Origin: Litorimonas sp964352855
GTDB taxonomy: Bacteria; Pseudomonadota; Alphaproteobacteria; Caulobacterales; Maricaulaceae
Assembly (NCBI GenBank): GCA_964352855.1
Contig: CAYGTR010000021.1
Coordinates: forward strand, 1-57,968
Reading direction: 5' to 3'
Length of the DNA stretch: 57,968 nucleotides
Shown: piece by piece, positions 16,861 to 25,275 of the stretch
Layout: each line of letters opens with the position of its first letter
Numbering within the stretch: position 1 is the stretch's first letter
Made by a program: the position numbers and the translations under genes
Notes under the pieces: generated by a model
What the model saw: the letters and a program-made list of their open reading frames with translations, nothing else
The model's database searches: none
What the model was told of the DNA's origin: nothing

Positions 16861-18630
16861 ATGACTTTCAATGCCCCTGTGAAAGCGATGCAATTCCTAC
16901 TCAATCATAGTGTTGATATGGAGGCTATTCGTGCTTTACCTCGATTTTCGGATGCCAGTGACGAGCTTATCAGTGATATTTTGGCAGGCGCCGCCGCCTT
17001 TTCATCAGATGTGATTGCCCCGACCAATTGGGACGGAGATCAAAACCCTGCGCAGTTGAGCGGTGATGACGTGACCGCCTCTCCAGGGTTTAAAGAGGCT
17101 TATGTCGCCTTTGTAGAGGGCGGGTGGCAAACATTGGCGACACCCGTCGATATTGGCGGAATGGGCCTGCCAAGCGTTGTCAGCGTTGCGACGAATGAGA
17201 TGATTTATGCCTCCAACATGGCCTTCGGCCTCTGCCCGATGCTTACGTCCAGTGCGGCGAAAGCTATTCACGCCCATGCGAGCCAAGCGCTACAAGACAC
17301 GTATCTGCCCAAAATGGTGACAGGCGAGTGGAGCGGTGCGATGTGCCTCACAGAACCGCAAGCCGGCTCAGATCTAGGCCCCGTTCGAACAAAGGCCTCT
17401 GATAATGGCGATGGGACTTATAGCCTTACAGGCCAAAAGATTTATATTACCTGGGGTGATCATGATTGTGCGGAAAACATCATCCATTTAGTTTTAGCCC
17501 GCTTGCCTGATGCGCCAGAAGGTTCTCGAGGTATTTCGCTGTTCTTGTGTCCAAAATACTTTGTGAATGCAGATGGTTCCCTCGGAGAACGTAATAAATT
17601 CAAGCCGATAGGGCTAGAACATAAACTCGGTATTCATGGCTCTCCAACTTGCGTGATGGAATTTGAAAATGCCACGGGTTGGCTCGTGGGCGAGGTCAAT
17701 CGTGGCTTGGCCTGCATGTTCACTATGATGAATGAAGCGCGTCTTTTTGTGGGTGTGCAAGGGGTAGCCATTGGCGAACGAGCCTATCAAGCGGCCCTCC
17801 AATATGCGCAAGACCGCGTGCAAGGTCGACCTATTGATAAAGACCCAAGTGATTCAATTATCGGTCACCCTGATGTGCGTCGTATGCTGATTGATATGAA
17901 AACACGTCTGATGGGCGCGCGGGCGATTGCAATGGCCACGGCCGCGGCCACGGATATCGCCGCAGCGAGTGATAATGCTGATGAGGTAAAAGCGGCGCAT
18001 CAGCGTGACGCATTACTCACGCCAATTACCAAATCTTATGGCTCTGACACAGGTGTCGATGTTGCTTCAATTGGCGTTCAAGTCCACGGCGGCATGGGCT
18101 TTGTCGAAGAGACAGGCGCAGCGCAACATTACCGAGACGCGCGGATTGCCCCAATTTATGAGGGTACGAACGGTATTCAGGCCATTGATCTTGTCGGACG
18201 CAAAGTCCGCCGTGACGGGGGGGAGGCGATGCGTGCCCTCATCACTGATCTGAAAGATATCCACGCGTTGGCAACCGATGTATCCGGACAAAATGATGTT
18301 GATTTGAGTGTCTGCGTAAAAGCACTGTCTGATGGTATTGAAACGCTCTCTATCGGCACGGACATTGTCTTAAATGCCTCAGAGAAGGACGCTTTGAGCG
18401 TAGCGATGCCTTACTTGAACCTCGCCGCACAGGTCATTTCAGGCGCTTATCTGATTAAAGCGGTTGCAAACGGACTGAAAACCGGAGACCCACTTGCGGC
18501 AAGCATGGCCAATTTAGCCCGCTATCACGCGCTGTCTATCATGCCACAAGCCGGCGCGGCACTCGAGCAATTACGGGCAGGGGCCGCCATCGTTTTTGAT
18601 TTTCCTGAAAGTCAGCTTGCAGACCTATAG
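16861..18630 (+). CDS. Acyl-CoA dehydrogenase, large DmdC-like subfamily
   Basis: An FAD enzyme that oxidises acyl-CoA to enoyl-CoA. At 589 residues it belongs to the long subfamily with an extra N-terminal domain (MTFNAPVKAMQFLLNH) and an extra C-terminal domain (QAGAALEQLRAGAAIVFDF). This group includes 3-methylmercaptopropionyl-CoA dehydrogenase DmdC and FadE5-like enzymes. Motifs are MCLTEPQAGSDLG for flavin and substrate binding, VQVHGGMGF, and the catalytic Glu434 in IAPIYEGTNGIQAIDL. Substrate cannot be decided: DMSP-derived thio-acyl or ordinary fatty acyl are both possible. No other DMSP gene is nearby. Confidence 0.93.
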   Translation: MTFNAPVKAMQFLLNHSVDMEAIRALPRFSDASDELISDILAGAAAFSSDVIAPTNWDGDQNPAQLSGDDVTASPGFKEAYVAFVEGGWQTLATPVDIGGMGLPSVVSVATNEMIYASNMAFGLCPMLTSSAAKAIHAHASQALQDTYLPKMVTGEWSGAMCLTEPQAGSDLGPVRTKASDNGDGTYSLTGQKIYITWGDHDCAENIIHLVLARLPDAPEGSRGISLFLCPKYFVNADGSLGERNKFKPIGLEHKLGIHGSPTCVMEFENATGWLVGEVNRGLACMFTMMNEARLFVGVQGVAIGERAYQAALQYAQDRVQGRPIDKDPSDSIIGHPDVRRMLIDMKTRLMGARAIAMATAAATDIAAASDNADEVKAAHQRDALLTPITKSYGSDTGVDVASIGVQVHGGMGFVEETGAAQHYRDARIAPIYEGTNGIQAIDLVGRKVRRDGGEAMRALITDLKDIHALATDVSGQNDVDLSVCVKALSDGIETLSIGTDIVLNASEKDALSVAMPYLNLAAQVISGAYLIKAVANGLKTGDPLAASMANLARYHALSIMPQAGAALEQLRAGAAIVFDFPESQLADL

Positions 18631-18672
18631 TCTTGACGCGTATAGCGTTTTTGAACTTTTAAGGACGCGTCT

Positions 18673-19491
18673 ATGTCAGCTCAAAATTATGTGAAACGCA
18701 TGACTGCGCCGGATATTACGGCGCGTAAGGGCGGTGAACCTATTGTCTGTTTGACGGCTTACGACGCGCCGACGGCGGCTATTTTAGATGAGCATTGTGA
18801 TTTGCTGTTGGTCGGCGATAGCGTGGGTATGGTTGTGCACGGCTTGACATCGACTGTTGGTGTGACTCTCGACATGATGATTTTACACGGGCAGGCGGTA
18901 ATGCGTGGCTCGCACAAGGCTCTCGTTGTTGTTGATCTACCCTTTGGGTCTTATGAAGATAGTGTTGAAACCGCGTTTCGGAGTGCCTCCCGCGTGATGA
19001 TGGAGACGGGCTGTCAAGCGGTTAAGATTGAGAGCGGTTCTTACGCGGCTGAGACTGTTCGCTATCTCGTTGAACGTGGTATTCCTGTCATGAGCCATGT
19101 GGGTCTGCGTCCACAAAGCATGCATGTGCTTGGCGGATTTAAGGCCAGAGGTCGTACGCAGTCAGTTGCGGATGAAATTATTGAGAATGCAAAAGCGGCC
19201 GCCAAAGCCGGATCATTTGCCGTCGTCGTTGAGGGGGTGTCCGAAGATATTGCCAATCAAGTCACCAAAGAGGTCGATATTCCCACGATCGGCATCGGCG
19301 CTTCTGCGCAATGTGATGGGCAGATTTTGGTCACACCCGATATGTGCGGCTTGTTTGATCGCGTCCCGAAATTTGTTCATAAATTTGCTGACCAAAAGGG
19401 TCTATTAGAGAAAGCCGTAACTGATTATGCGGCGGGTGTGCGCTCCCGTGAATTTCCGGGTGAGGCTAATATTTACCGATTTAAAAAATAG
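18673..19491 (+). CDS. panB: 3-methyl-2-oxobutanoate hydroxymethyltransferase
   Basis: It makes ketopantoate from alpha-ketoisovalerate and methylene-THF, the first committed step to pantothenate and CoA. The 272-residue protein has LTAYDAPTAAILDE, LLVGDSVGMVVHG (metal-binding Asp), the catalytic region VKIESG and GHVGLxPQ-like SHVGLRPQSMHVLGGF, and IGIGASAQCDGQILVT. Complete and normal in length. panC is not adjacent. It is followed after 146 bp by the YfgM-like gene; the order panB, YfgM-like, bamB, der runs on one strand. Confidence 0.97.
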   Translation: MSAQNYVKRMTAPDITARKGGEPIVCLTAYDAPTAAILDEHCDLLLVGDSVGMVVHGLTSTVGVTLDMMILHGQAVMRGSHKALVVVDLPFGSYEDSVETAFRSASRVMMETGCQAVKIESGSYAAETVRYLVERGIPVMSHVGLRPQSMHVLGGFKARGRTQSVADEIIENAKAAAKAGSFAVVVEGVSEDIANQVTKEVDIPTIGIGASAQCDGQILVTPDMCGLFDRVPKFVHKFADQKGLLEKAVTDYAAGVRSREFPGEANIYRFKK

Positions 19492-19637
19492 TCGGTTTTA
19501 GAGTGATGTTTTAAGGGCTTAGCTTACGCGCTGTTAATGCCCTTTGCTGTTGCGGCAGGCGTGTCTAAGCGATAGGTTCCGCCAAATTTTAGGACTTGCC
19601 GAGGTGAATCGCGGCAAAAGAAAGAGAATAGGTCGCC

Positions 19638-20414
19638 GTGGTCGATTTTATCAATGAAGTCGAAGAAGAACTCCGCAAGGATGACTATAATAAGCTGCTT
19701 AAGCGCTACGGGCCGCTTATTGCGCTCATTATCTTCCTGATTGTTGCGGGAACAGCTGCATTTGAATGGAATAAAACCCGTACGGACAGAACGGCGAGGG
19801 CGGCCTCTGCCAGTTATTTGGATGCAGCCAAGCTCGCGATTGACGGGGAAAATGACAAAGCTGTGTCGGCATTCTTGGCACTGGCCGATCAAGCGCCTGA
19901 GGGCTATTCAGGGCTCTCACTCATGCGGGCAGCGACGATTGAGCAAGAGGTCGGAAATGTCACCAGAGCTGTTGCATTATATGATCAAGCGGCGAATGTT
20001 TTCGCAATGCCGCGCCACGCGGATCTCGCCTCACTAAAAGCCGCTTATTTATTAGCTGACAATGGAGCCTACTCCGAGGTTCAAGCCCGTCTCGACCCGC
20101 TCGCCGCCAAAGATGCGCCTTATGAGTTTTTGGCGCGTGAATTAGCAGGTTTTGTGGCCTATGAAACGGGTGATATGAACACGGCGCGACAAGAATTTAA
20201 CTACCTCAAGAACATTCCGGGTGTACCGACTACGATTGCTGAGCGCGCCTCTCAATTCTTATCGCTTGTGCCTGCGGCCACCCCCTCAGAAGCAATTGCG
20301 CCTGAGCCTGTTGACGCCGAAATGACACCTGAGACTAATATTGAGACTGAAACCGTTGACTCTGAAATCATTAATTCTGAAACAACGGAAGACAATGCCG
20401 GAGAAACCCCGTGA
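19638..20414 (+). CDS. YfgM-like TPR protein (inner-membrane anchored)
   Basis: YfgM-type proteins are periplasmic TPR proteins that work with the SecYEG translocon and chaperones and are often encoded before bamB, as here. The 258-residue product has a basic cytoplasmic N-terminus (VDFINEVEEELRKDDYNKLLKRYG), one membrane helix (PLIALIIFLIVAGTAAF, about 26-42), a helical repeat domain to about 215, and an acidic Thr/Glu-rich tail. The start is GTG 19638 because no ATG fits the conserved VDF..EV beginning. Its stop overlaps the bamB GTG by four bases. Confidence 0.85.
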   Translation: MVDFINEVEEELRKDDYNKLLKRYGPLIALIIFLIVAGTAAFEWNKTRTDRTARAASASYLDAAKLAIDGENDKAVSAFLALADQAPEGYSGLSLMRAATIEQEVGNVTRAVALYDQAANVFAMPRHADLASLKAAYLLADNGAYSEVQARLDPLAAKDAPYEFLARELAGFVAYETGDMNTARQEFNYLKNIPGVPTTIAERASQFLSLVPAATPSEAIAPEPVDAEMTPETNIETETVDSEIINSETTEDNAGETP

Positions 20415-21868
20415 GCCCATTATCTATCCGGTATAAACTGACGCTCTTAGGCTGTGCCGCGCTGTTGAGTGCCTGTTCGACAATTTCTAATGTGACAGAT
20501 GCGATTAATCCCTTTGATAAGTCAGAGGCAGAAAAACGCGCAGAACTCGGCGAGGTTGCAGGGGAATCAGAACGTATTTCTATTCTCGAGCTTTCAGAAA
20601 CGTTGGCCATAGCCGGTACGATTACACCTGATGAAGTTATTTTGCCCCCGGCCTATGTTAATACAGATTGGCCACAGGTGGGTGGTAATACAACCCATGT
20701 TGTACAACATACTGGTGCGACGGGATCTTTGAAGAGAGTATGGTCAAAAGATATTGGTAAAGGCTCCGGTCGCAAAACCCGTATTTTAGCATCTCCGGTC
20801 ATCGTGAACGGCGTTATTTACGTTATGGACGGCGATAACGAAATTATTGCATTGGGTGAGACGTCAGGTGACAAGCTTTGGGATTATAAAGTTTTTGTCG
20901 AAGAACGCGAGAGTACCCGCGAAGGTCGTGTTGGAATTATTGACCGGATCCGTGATCCGCTCTCTTTCGCGGACGACTCGGGTGTCGATAAAGAAAGTGT
21001 CGGCGGCGGTGTGGCCTTTGATGGTGGTACGTTATTTGTATCCTCCGGCCTTGGTGTTATTGCGGCCCTTGACCCCAGCACTGGTGCTGAGAAATGGAAA
21101 TATGAAGCACGGACACCTATGCATTCTGCGCCTGTGGCCTCCAATGGCCGTGTTTTCGTGATTTCCGACGATAATGAACTTTATGCCCTAAATGCGAATA
21201 CGGGGGAAGTTCTCTGGACCTATCAAGGTTTGGTTGAGAGTGCACGTATGTTGACCTCGCCTGCTCCTGCCATCATCGATGACGTCATCATTACACCGTT
21301 CTCTTCAGGTGAAATCGTGGCGTTGCGCGTTCAAAATGGTGGTGTTCTTTGGCAAGACTCACTGAGTTCTTCCGGTCGTCTCACGCCTTTGGCCTCTCTG
21401 AATGATATTGCATCAGGTCCTGTTGTGGCTGATGGCTATGTCATTGCTTCGGCGCAAAGCGGCGTGATGAGTGCATTTGATCTGCGAACAGGGCAGCGTA
21501 TTTGGCGTCAACCTGCAGGCACGCTCGGCTTCCCACTGATTGCGGGTGACTTCGTTTATGCGGTCACGACAGAAGGCCAAGTTGTCTGTATGTCAAAAAT
21601 CGATGGGACAGTCGTCTGGTTGCAACAACTTGAAACTTTCAAGAATGAGAAAAAGCGCAAAGAACGCATTGTTTGGGCTGGGCCTATCTTGGCGGGCAAC
21701 CGTTTATTCATCGCATCATCTCGCGGAACAACAATGACATTAGACCCAAAAACGGGTGCAATTTTAGGAACGGATAAGGTCGGCGACCCCGTTTTTGTTT
21801 CGCCTGTGATTGCGAATGAAACCATTTATATATTGACCGATGGCGCTAAGCTCATCGCGCTTCGTTAG
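20411..21868 (+). CDS. bamB: Outer membrane assembly lipoprotein BamB
   Basis: A PQQ-like eight-bladed beta-propeller lipoprotein of the BAM complex that helps insert outer-membrane proteins. Signal peptide with lipobox LLSAC, lipidated C22. Propeller blades are marked by repeated AxDxxTGxxxW motifs: ALGETSGDKLW, ALDPSTGAEKWKYE, ALNANTGEVLWTYQ, FDLRTGQRIWR. It has 485 residues, longer than the E. coli protein (392) because of a linker of about 50 residues and loop insertions, as is common in alphaproteobacteria. The start is GTG overlapping the YfgM-like stop. der follows 8 bp later. Confidence 0.92.
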   Translation: MSPLSIRYKLTLLGCAALLSACSTISNVTDAINPFDKSEAEKRAELGEVAGESERISILELSETLAIAGTITPDEVILPPAYVNTDWPQVGGNTTHVVQHTGATGSLKRVWSKDIGKGSGRKTRILASPVIVNGVIYVMDGDNEIIALGETSGDKLWDYKVFVEERESTREGRVGIIDRIRDPLSFADDSGVDKESVGGGVAFDGGTLFVSSGLGVIAALDPSTGAEKWKYEARTPMHSAPVASNGRVFVISDDNELYALNANTGEVLWTYQGLVESARMLTSPAPAIIDDVIITPFSSGEIVALRVQNGGVLWQDSLSSSGRLTPLASLNDIASGPVVADGYVIASAQSGVMSAFDLRTGQRIWRQPAGTLGFPLIAGDFVYAVTTEGQVVCMSKIDGTVVWLQQLETFKNEKKRKERIVWAGPILAGNRLFIASSRGTTMTLDPKTGAILGTDKVGDPVFVSPVIANETIYILTDGAKLIALR

Positions 21869-21876
21869 GATCTGAT

Positions 21877-23331
21877 ATGGTGCGTCGCGCCAAAGATGAC
21901 GAATGGGACGAAGAGAACCAAGAAAAGCGTCCTGCAAAGATCGCTGTCGTGGGTCGTCCAAATGTCGGCAAATCAACCTTGTTTAACCGCTTGGCCGGCA
22001 AACAACTCGCTATCGTCAGCGATACGCCGGGTGTGACCCGAGATGTACGCGAAACGAAATCCAAAATGCGGGGGCACAATCTTACATTAATGGATACGGC
22101 TGGGTTTGAAAATGCCAAGGGCGATAAGCTCGAAGCCCGTATGCGCGCGCAGACTGAGGCAGCTGTGATGGATGCTGATGTTTGCCTCTTTGTTTATGAT
22201 GCGCGCGAAGGCGTGACTCAGCTCGACCGTATTTTTGCTGATTTCGTGCGTAAATCCGGCAAGCCCATTATTTTAGTCGCCAATAAATGTGAGAGCCGGG
22301 CAGGTGATACGGGTATCACTGAGGGATATTCTCTCGGCATGGGCGAGCCTGTGGCAGTGGCTGCAGAACATAATATAGGTATTGTCGATCTGGATGACGC
22401 GATTGAAATGGCACTGCGCGACGTAACGCTCGAAACACCGGATGAGCTGATCGACACGTCCGAAGCGCCTGTTCGCATCGCGATTGTGGGTCGCCCTAAT
22501 GCGGGAAAATCGACGCTGATTAACACGCTTATCGGTGAGGACCGCCTTTTAACGGGGCCCGAAGCGGGGGTCACGCGCGATTCGATTACGGTTGATTTTG
22601 TCTGGCAGGGGCGGCGCGTTCAGTTCCACGATACGGCAGGCATGCGTAAAAAAGCCAGAGTGAATGAAACGCTCGAGCGTTTATCTGTGCAAGACAGCCT
22701 CCGTGCCATTAAATTTGCGCAGGTCGTTGTGCTCTTAATGGATGCGACTATTCCTTTTGATAAGCAGGATTTGCAGATCGCTGATCTTTGCGAACGTGAG
22801 GGCCGGGCGCTTGTGATTGGCGTCACCAAATGGGATTTGGTCGAGAATAAGTCCGAGAGCTCCAAATGGCTTCGGGATGAAGCGACACGCTTACTGCCAC
22901 AGCTCAAAGGTGTGCCTGTTATTATGTTTTCAGGCCTCACAGGTAAGAGCGTTGATCGCTTGCTGCCGGCCATTGAGCGTGTGCAGATTGACTGGTCAGC
23001 TAAGGTGAAAACGTCCGAGTTGAATGATTGGCTGGCTGAAAAAGTGCAACGTCATCCGCCGCCCGCAGTTCAAGGCCGTCGCGTAAAGCCGAAATATATC
23101 AGCCAAACTAAGACCCGCCCGCCGACATTTGTGTTGAAATGCTCACGTGCGACCAAATTGCCTGAGAGCTATAAACGCTACCTTATCAACGGGTTACGTG
23201 ATGATTTTGACCTTGGAGGCATTCCCATTCGTCTTTTCGTCAAAGCTGACGAAAACCCCTATGATAATACAAAGCGGATTAAAGGGCGTGAACCGCTCAA
23301 GGACAACCCTAGAAGCACTAAAAATAAATAA
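21877..23331 (+). CDS. der: Ribosome biogenesis GTPase Der (EngA)
   Basis: A double-domain GTPase required for 50S subunit assembly. The first G domain has GRPNVGKST, DTPGVTRD, DTAGFE and the G4 box NKCE (Glu in place of Asp). The second has GRPNAGKST, DTAGMRKKARV and TKWD. A C-terminal KH-like domain follows (KVQRHPPPAVQGRRVKPKYISQ). 484 residues, slightly longer than E. coli Der (490) is not; length is normal. The last gene of the panB-YfgM-bamB-der run; the 108 bp to the convergent DoxX gene holds no clear terminator. Confidence 0.97.
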   Translation: MVRRAKDDEWDEENQEKRPAKIAVVGRPNVGKSTLFNRLAGKQLAIVSDTPGVTRDVRETKSKMRGHNLTLMDTAGFENAKGDKLEARMRAQTEAAVMDADVCLFVYDAREGVTQLDRIFADFVRKSGKPIILVANKCESRAGDTGITEGYSLGMGEPVAVAAEHNIGIVDLDDAIEMALRDVTLETPDELIDTSEAPVRIAIVGRPNAGKSTLINTLIGEDRLLTGPEAGVTRDSITVDFVWQGRRVQFHDTAGMRKKARVNETLERLSVQDSLRAIKFAQVVVLLMDATIPFDKQDLQIADLCEREGRALVIGVTKWDLVENKSESSKWLRDEATRLLPQLKGVPVIMFSGLTGKSVDRLLPAIERVQIDWSAKVKTSELNDWLAEKVQRHPPPAVQGRRVKPKYISQTKTRPPTFVLKCSRATKLPESYKRYLINGLRDDFDLGGIPIRLFVKADENPYDNTKRIKGREPLKDNPRSTKNK

Positions 23332-23439
23332 AAGGTGCAAGAGGGCTTTTTTGTTTGGATGCTAAATTGGCACGTCGGCAATAAAAGATTTGGAAGGTAA
23401 TTTTACGCGCTCAAAATAAAGTGTTTGTTTCTTCTAAAC

Positions 23440-23829
23440 TCAAACACTTTCTTCTCTTTGTGATACTGGCATGGCTGCCAGAATTATGAGACCGCCGGCG
23501 ATAGATATGTTTTTAAAGAACAAGCTTAGCTCTAACTGCCGGACTGGGGGCTCTAATTCCCAAAACCTGTGAAGAAAAACATTTGTTGCCAGCGTAAAAA
23601 TTGCCAAGACAATAGCCGCTATTTGTCTTTTTGATTTGATAAAAATAATTGCCAGTGATCCACCTATTTCAAATAATATTGTAAGTGGCAGTAAGACAGT
23701 CGCAGGTTTAAGGCCCGCATCGGTCATGACATTTAAATAACTACTGTAATTCAAGACTTTATTGACGCCGCCTAAAAAGAAAAGTGAGGCGAGCATCACG
23801 CGTCCCAAGATAAGTAAGATATTGGACAT
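23440..23829 (-). CDS. DoxX-family membrane protein
   Basis: A 129-residue inner-membrane protein with four predicted helices. DoxX motifs are LGRVMLASLFFLGGVNKVLNY and LPLTILFEIGGSLAIIF. The family is linked to redox and thiol stress responses in some bacteria, but the function here is unknown. It lies 4 bp downstream of the SRPBCC lipoprotein gene on the minus strand, so the pair forms a two-gene operon read from the operator array at 24600-24660. Confidence 0.85.
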   Translation of the reverse strand: MSNILLILGRVMLASLFFLGGVNKVLNYSSYLNVMTDAGLKPATVLLPLTILFEIGGSLAIIFIKSKRQIAAIVLAIFTLATNVFLHRFWELEPPVRQLELSLFFKNISIAGGLIILAAMPVSQREESV

Positions 23830-23833
23830 TTCG

Positions 23834-24427
23834 TTAACAGCTTTGCGCTACTTCATTGGCCGCCGCAGACATTGCAATTGTACCTTTATCCATAAAATTT
23901 TGTACCTCATTAAGTTGTCGATTGACAAATATTCGGGTGATTGCGGATTTCGGTTTTAAATTATAGTCCCATTTGAAAAGTGTTTTTTGTTCACTCACGG
24001 CGATAAAGTTTTGCTCGCCGATAATCTGTTCAAGGCCGCGACCGGCATCATTCGTAAAAGACCAAACCTGATAAGAAAACAGCTCAGGGCGGTTTTCAAG
24101 AACGCGTTCTATAATATAATGCCCGTCGCGCAATTGAACTCTACGGACACCACCCGGAACCAACCACTCACCTTTCAGCATTTCCGTTTGATCAGGCGGT
24201 GAAATATTCTCCGTTGGCTCAAAATAGCCTATAAAAGGATTCTCGATCAAAAAAGCTCGTAAATCTTCGACACTCATGGAAATTTCGGCAGTCGATGTTA
24301 ATGTGATCAATCCGTCCGACGCGAGTGCCGGAGGTTCTGTATATTCTGGTGGCGAACTTGGAGCTTGTTGTGACGAACATGCCATGAGGACGATGAGTGT
24401 TGATCCTATGAATAAGTTGCGTCGCAT
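23834..24427 (-). CDS. SRPBCC-like lipoprotein
   Basis: A 197-residue protein with a signal peptide and lipobox LMAC (C about residue 17). The mature part resembles a START/SRPBCC lipid-binding fold: TSTAEISMSVEDL, VPGGVRRVQLRDGHYIIERV, ELFSYQVWSF, and FKWDYNLKP. This fold assignment is by pattern only. It starts at ATG 24427. The longer open frame through the N block to 24535 is an artefact of the assembly gap. The true upstream sequence is probably the copy at 24530-24599, which supplies an AAAGGA ribosome site. Operon with the DoxX gene; probably repressed by the divergent MarR protein. Confidence 0.65.
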   Translation of the reverse strand: MRRNLFIGSTLIVLMACSSQQAPSSPPEYTEPPALASDGLITLTSTAEISMSVEDLRAFLIENPFIGYFEPTENISPPDQTEMLKGEWLVPGGVRRVQLRDGHYIIERVLENRPELFSYQVWSFTNDAGRGLEQIIGEQNFIAVSEQKTLFKWDYNLKPKSAITRIFVNRQLNEVQNFMDKGTIAMSAAANEVAQSC

Positions 24428-24429
24428 GA
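24375..24429 (+). repeat. Left copy of the 55-nt duplicated contig end
   Basis: This sequence is identical base for base to 24530-24584. It contains the first codons of the SRPBCC lipoprotein gene. It abuts the N block directly, so it is most simply the overlapping end of one contig. Confidence 0.9.
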
Positions 24430-24529
24430 NNNNNNNNNNNNNNNNNNNNNNNNNNNNNNNNNNNNNNNNNNNNNNNNNNNNNNNNNNNNNNNNNNNNNNN
24501 NNNNNNNNNNNNNNNNNNNNNNNNNNNNN
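24430..24529. other. Assembly gap, exactly 100 N
   Basis: 100 unknown bases. Both flanks end in the same 55-nt sequence, so the gap is probably a scaffolding convention between contigs that really overlap. If so, 155 nt (100 N plus one 55-nt copy) should be removed and nothing is missing. Confidence 0.95.
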
Positions 24530-24584
24530 GAACATGCCATGAGGACGATGAGTGTTGATCCTATGAATAAGTTGCGTCGCATGA
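24530..24584 (+). repeat. Right copy of the 55-nt duplicated contig end
   Basis: Identical to 24375-24429. In this copy the SRPBCC start codon sits at 24580-24582 (minus strand), followed outward by an AAAGGA ribosome site and then the operator array. This is the copy that shows the true gene start context. Confidence 0.9.
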
Positions 24585-24599
24585 CTGTTTCCTTTATTG

Positions 24600-24660
24600 A
24601 TACGTAATGCGTATTAATAAAGATACGTAATACGTATTAATAAAGATACGTAATACGTAT
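24600..24660. promoter_or_regulatory. Three-site palindromic operator array (MarR candidate)
   Basis: Three 15-bp palindromes with arms ATACGTA and TACGTAT around a central A lie at 24600-24614 (one mismatch, TGCGTAT), 24623-24637 and 24646-24660. The period is exactly 23 bp, with the 8-bp spacer TAATAAAG between them. The array fills the space between the SRPBCC start (24582) and the MarR start. Size and symmetry fit a MarR dimer site, implying autoregulation and control of both directions. Confidence 0.75.
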
Positions 24661-24676
24661 TATGTTGGATGTCAAT

Positions 24677-25129
24677 ATGTCGAAAACGACTGAACCAAAA
24701 ACCACAGATGTTATTAGGTTGGCTGCTGCCATACGTGTCCTGATCAGAGAGTTGTTAGTTGCAGGCCGTGCAGGTAAACCCGCAGAGGGTCTCATTCCGT
24801 TCAATCCTTTATATTTTCATTTTCTTGGGAATCTTCTGGAGGAAGAGACGCTTAGTCCGAGCGACCTCGCGCAAAGGCTTGGTGTTGTCCGCAGCACATT
24901 GTCAACGGCCTCAAAAGCGCTCCAGAGACGCGGACTTTTACAAACTGAAAAAGACCCAGACGATGGTAGAGGTAAATTATTAAGATTGACAGCAGAGGGA
25001 ATAAGAGTTGCGCAAGCTATCAGACGTCAAGACGAAGAAAATATGCGTGTGTTACTCTCTCAACTAGATAAAAATGAACGTACTCAAATCTTGGACGTTT
25101 TGGAGAAACTTGTTGTGAAACTGGATTAG
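24677..25129 (+). CDS. MarR-family transcriptional regulator
   Basis: A winged-helix dimeric repressor, usually released by phenolic or redox signals. From ATG 24677 it has 150 residues. The winged helix spans about 55-120: LSPSDLAQRLGVVRSTLSTASKALQRRGLL, then the wing DPDDGRGKLLRLT. Dimer helices are at both ends. I prefer ATG 24677 because GGAT lies six bases upstream. ATG 24662 is in frame but sits one base after the last operator with no ribosome site. No conserved sensing cysteine is visible. It is divergent from the SRPBCC-DoxX operon and probably regulates it and itself. Confidence 0.85.
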   Translation: MSKTTEPKTTDVIRLAAAIRVLIRELLVAGRAGKPAEGLIPFNPLYFHFLGNLLEEETLSPSDLAQRLGVVRSTLSTASKALQRRGLLQTEKDPDDGRGKLLRLTAEGIRVAQAIRRQDEENMRVLLSQLDKNERTQILDVLEKLVVKLD

Positions 25130-25183
25130 TGAGGGGTTTGACCTCGATATGATATGGTGTCATTTGCTTTAATAAATCAAATT

Positions 25184-25261
25184 ATGTAAAAAATACTTTA
25201 CATCACACTTAACTACCTTTATGTAAAACATATATTACATTATGTAAAACTTAATTTACGT
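25184..25261. promoter_or_regulatory. Three inverted-repeat sites upstream of the XRE operon
   Basis: Three 20-bp sites of the form ATGTAA-N8-TTACAT lie at 25184-25203 (perfect), 25221-25240 (perfect) and 25242-25261 (last arm TTACGT). Start-to-start distances are 37 and 21 bp, so the last two are two helical turns apart. They end 14 bp before the GTG start of the first gene. The likely ligand is the XRE protein encoded third in the operon. Confidence 0.7.
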
Positions 25262-25275
25262 GAAAGGAGAAGTAA

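Noticed and set aside
16861..18630. Firm assignment as DmdC
   Set aside because: The subfamily is shared with fatty acyl-CoA dehydrogenases and no DMSP genes are nearby.
23332..23439. Terminator after der
   Set aside because: A GGGCTTTTTT tract exists near 23344-23353 but no matching upstream arm was found.
23834..24535. Minus-strand open frame of 233 codons running through the N block
   Set aside because: The reading through 100 N is meaningless; the real gene starts at ATG 24427 with a signal peptide and lipobox.
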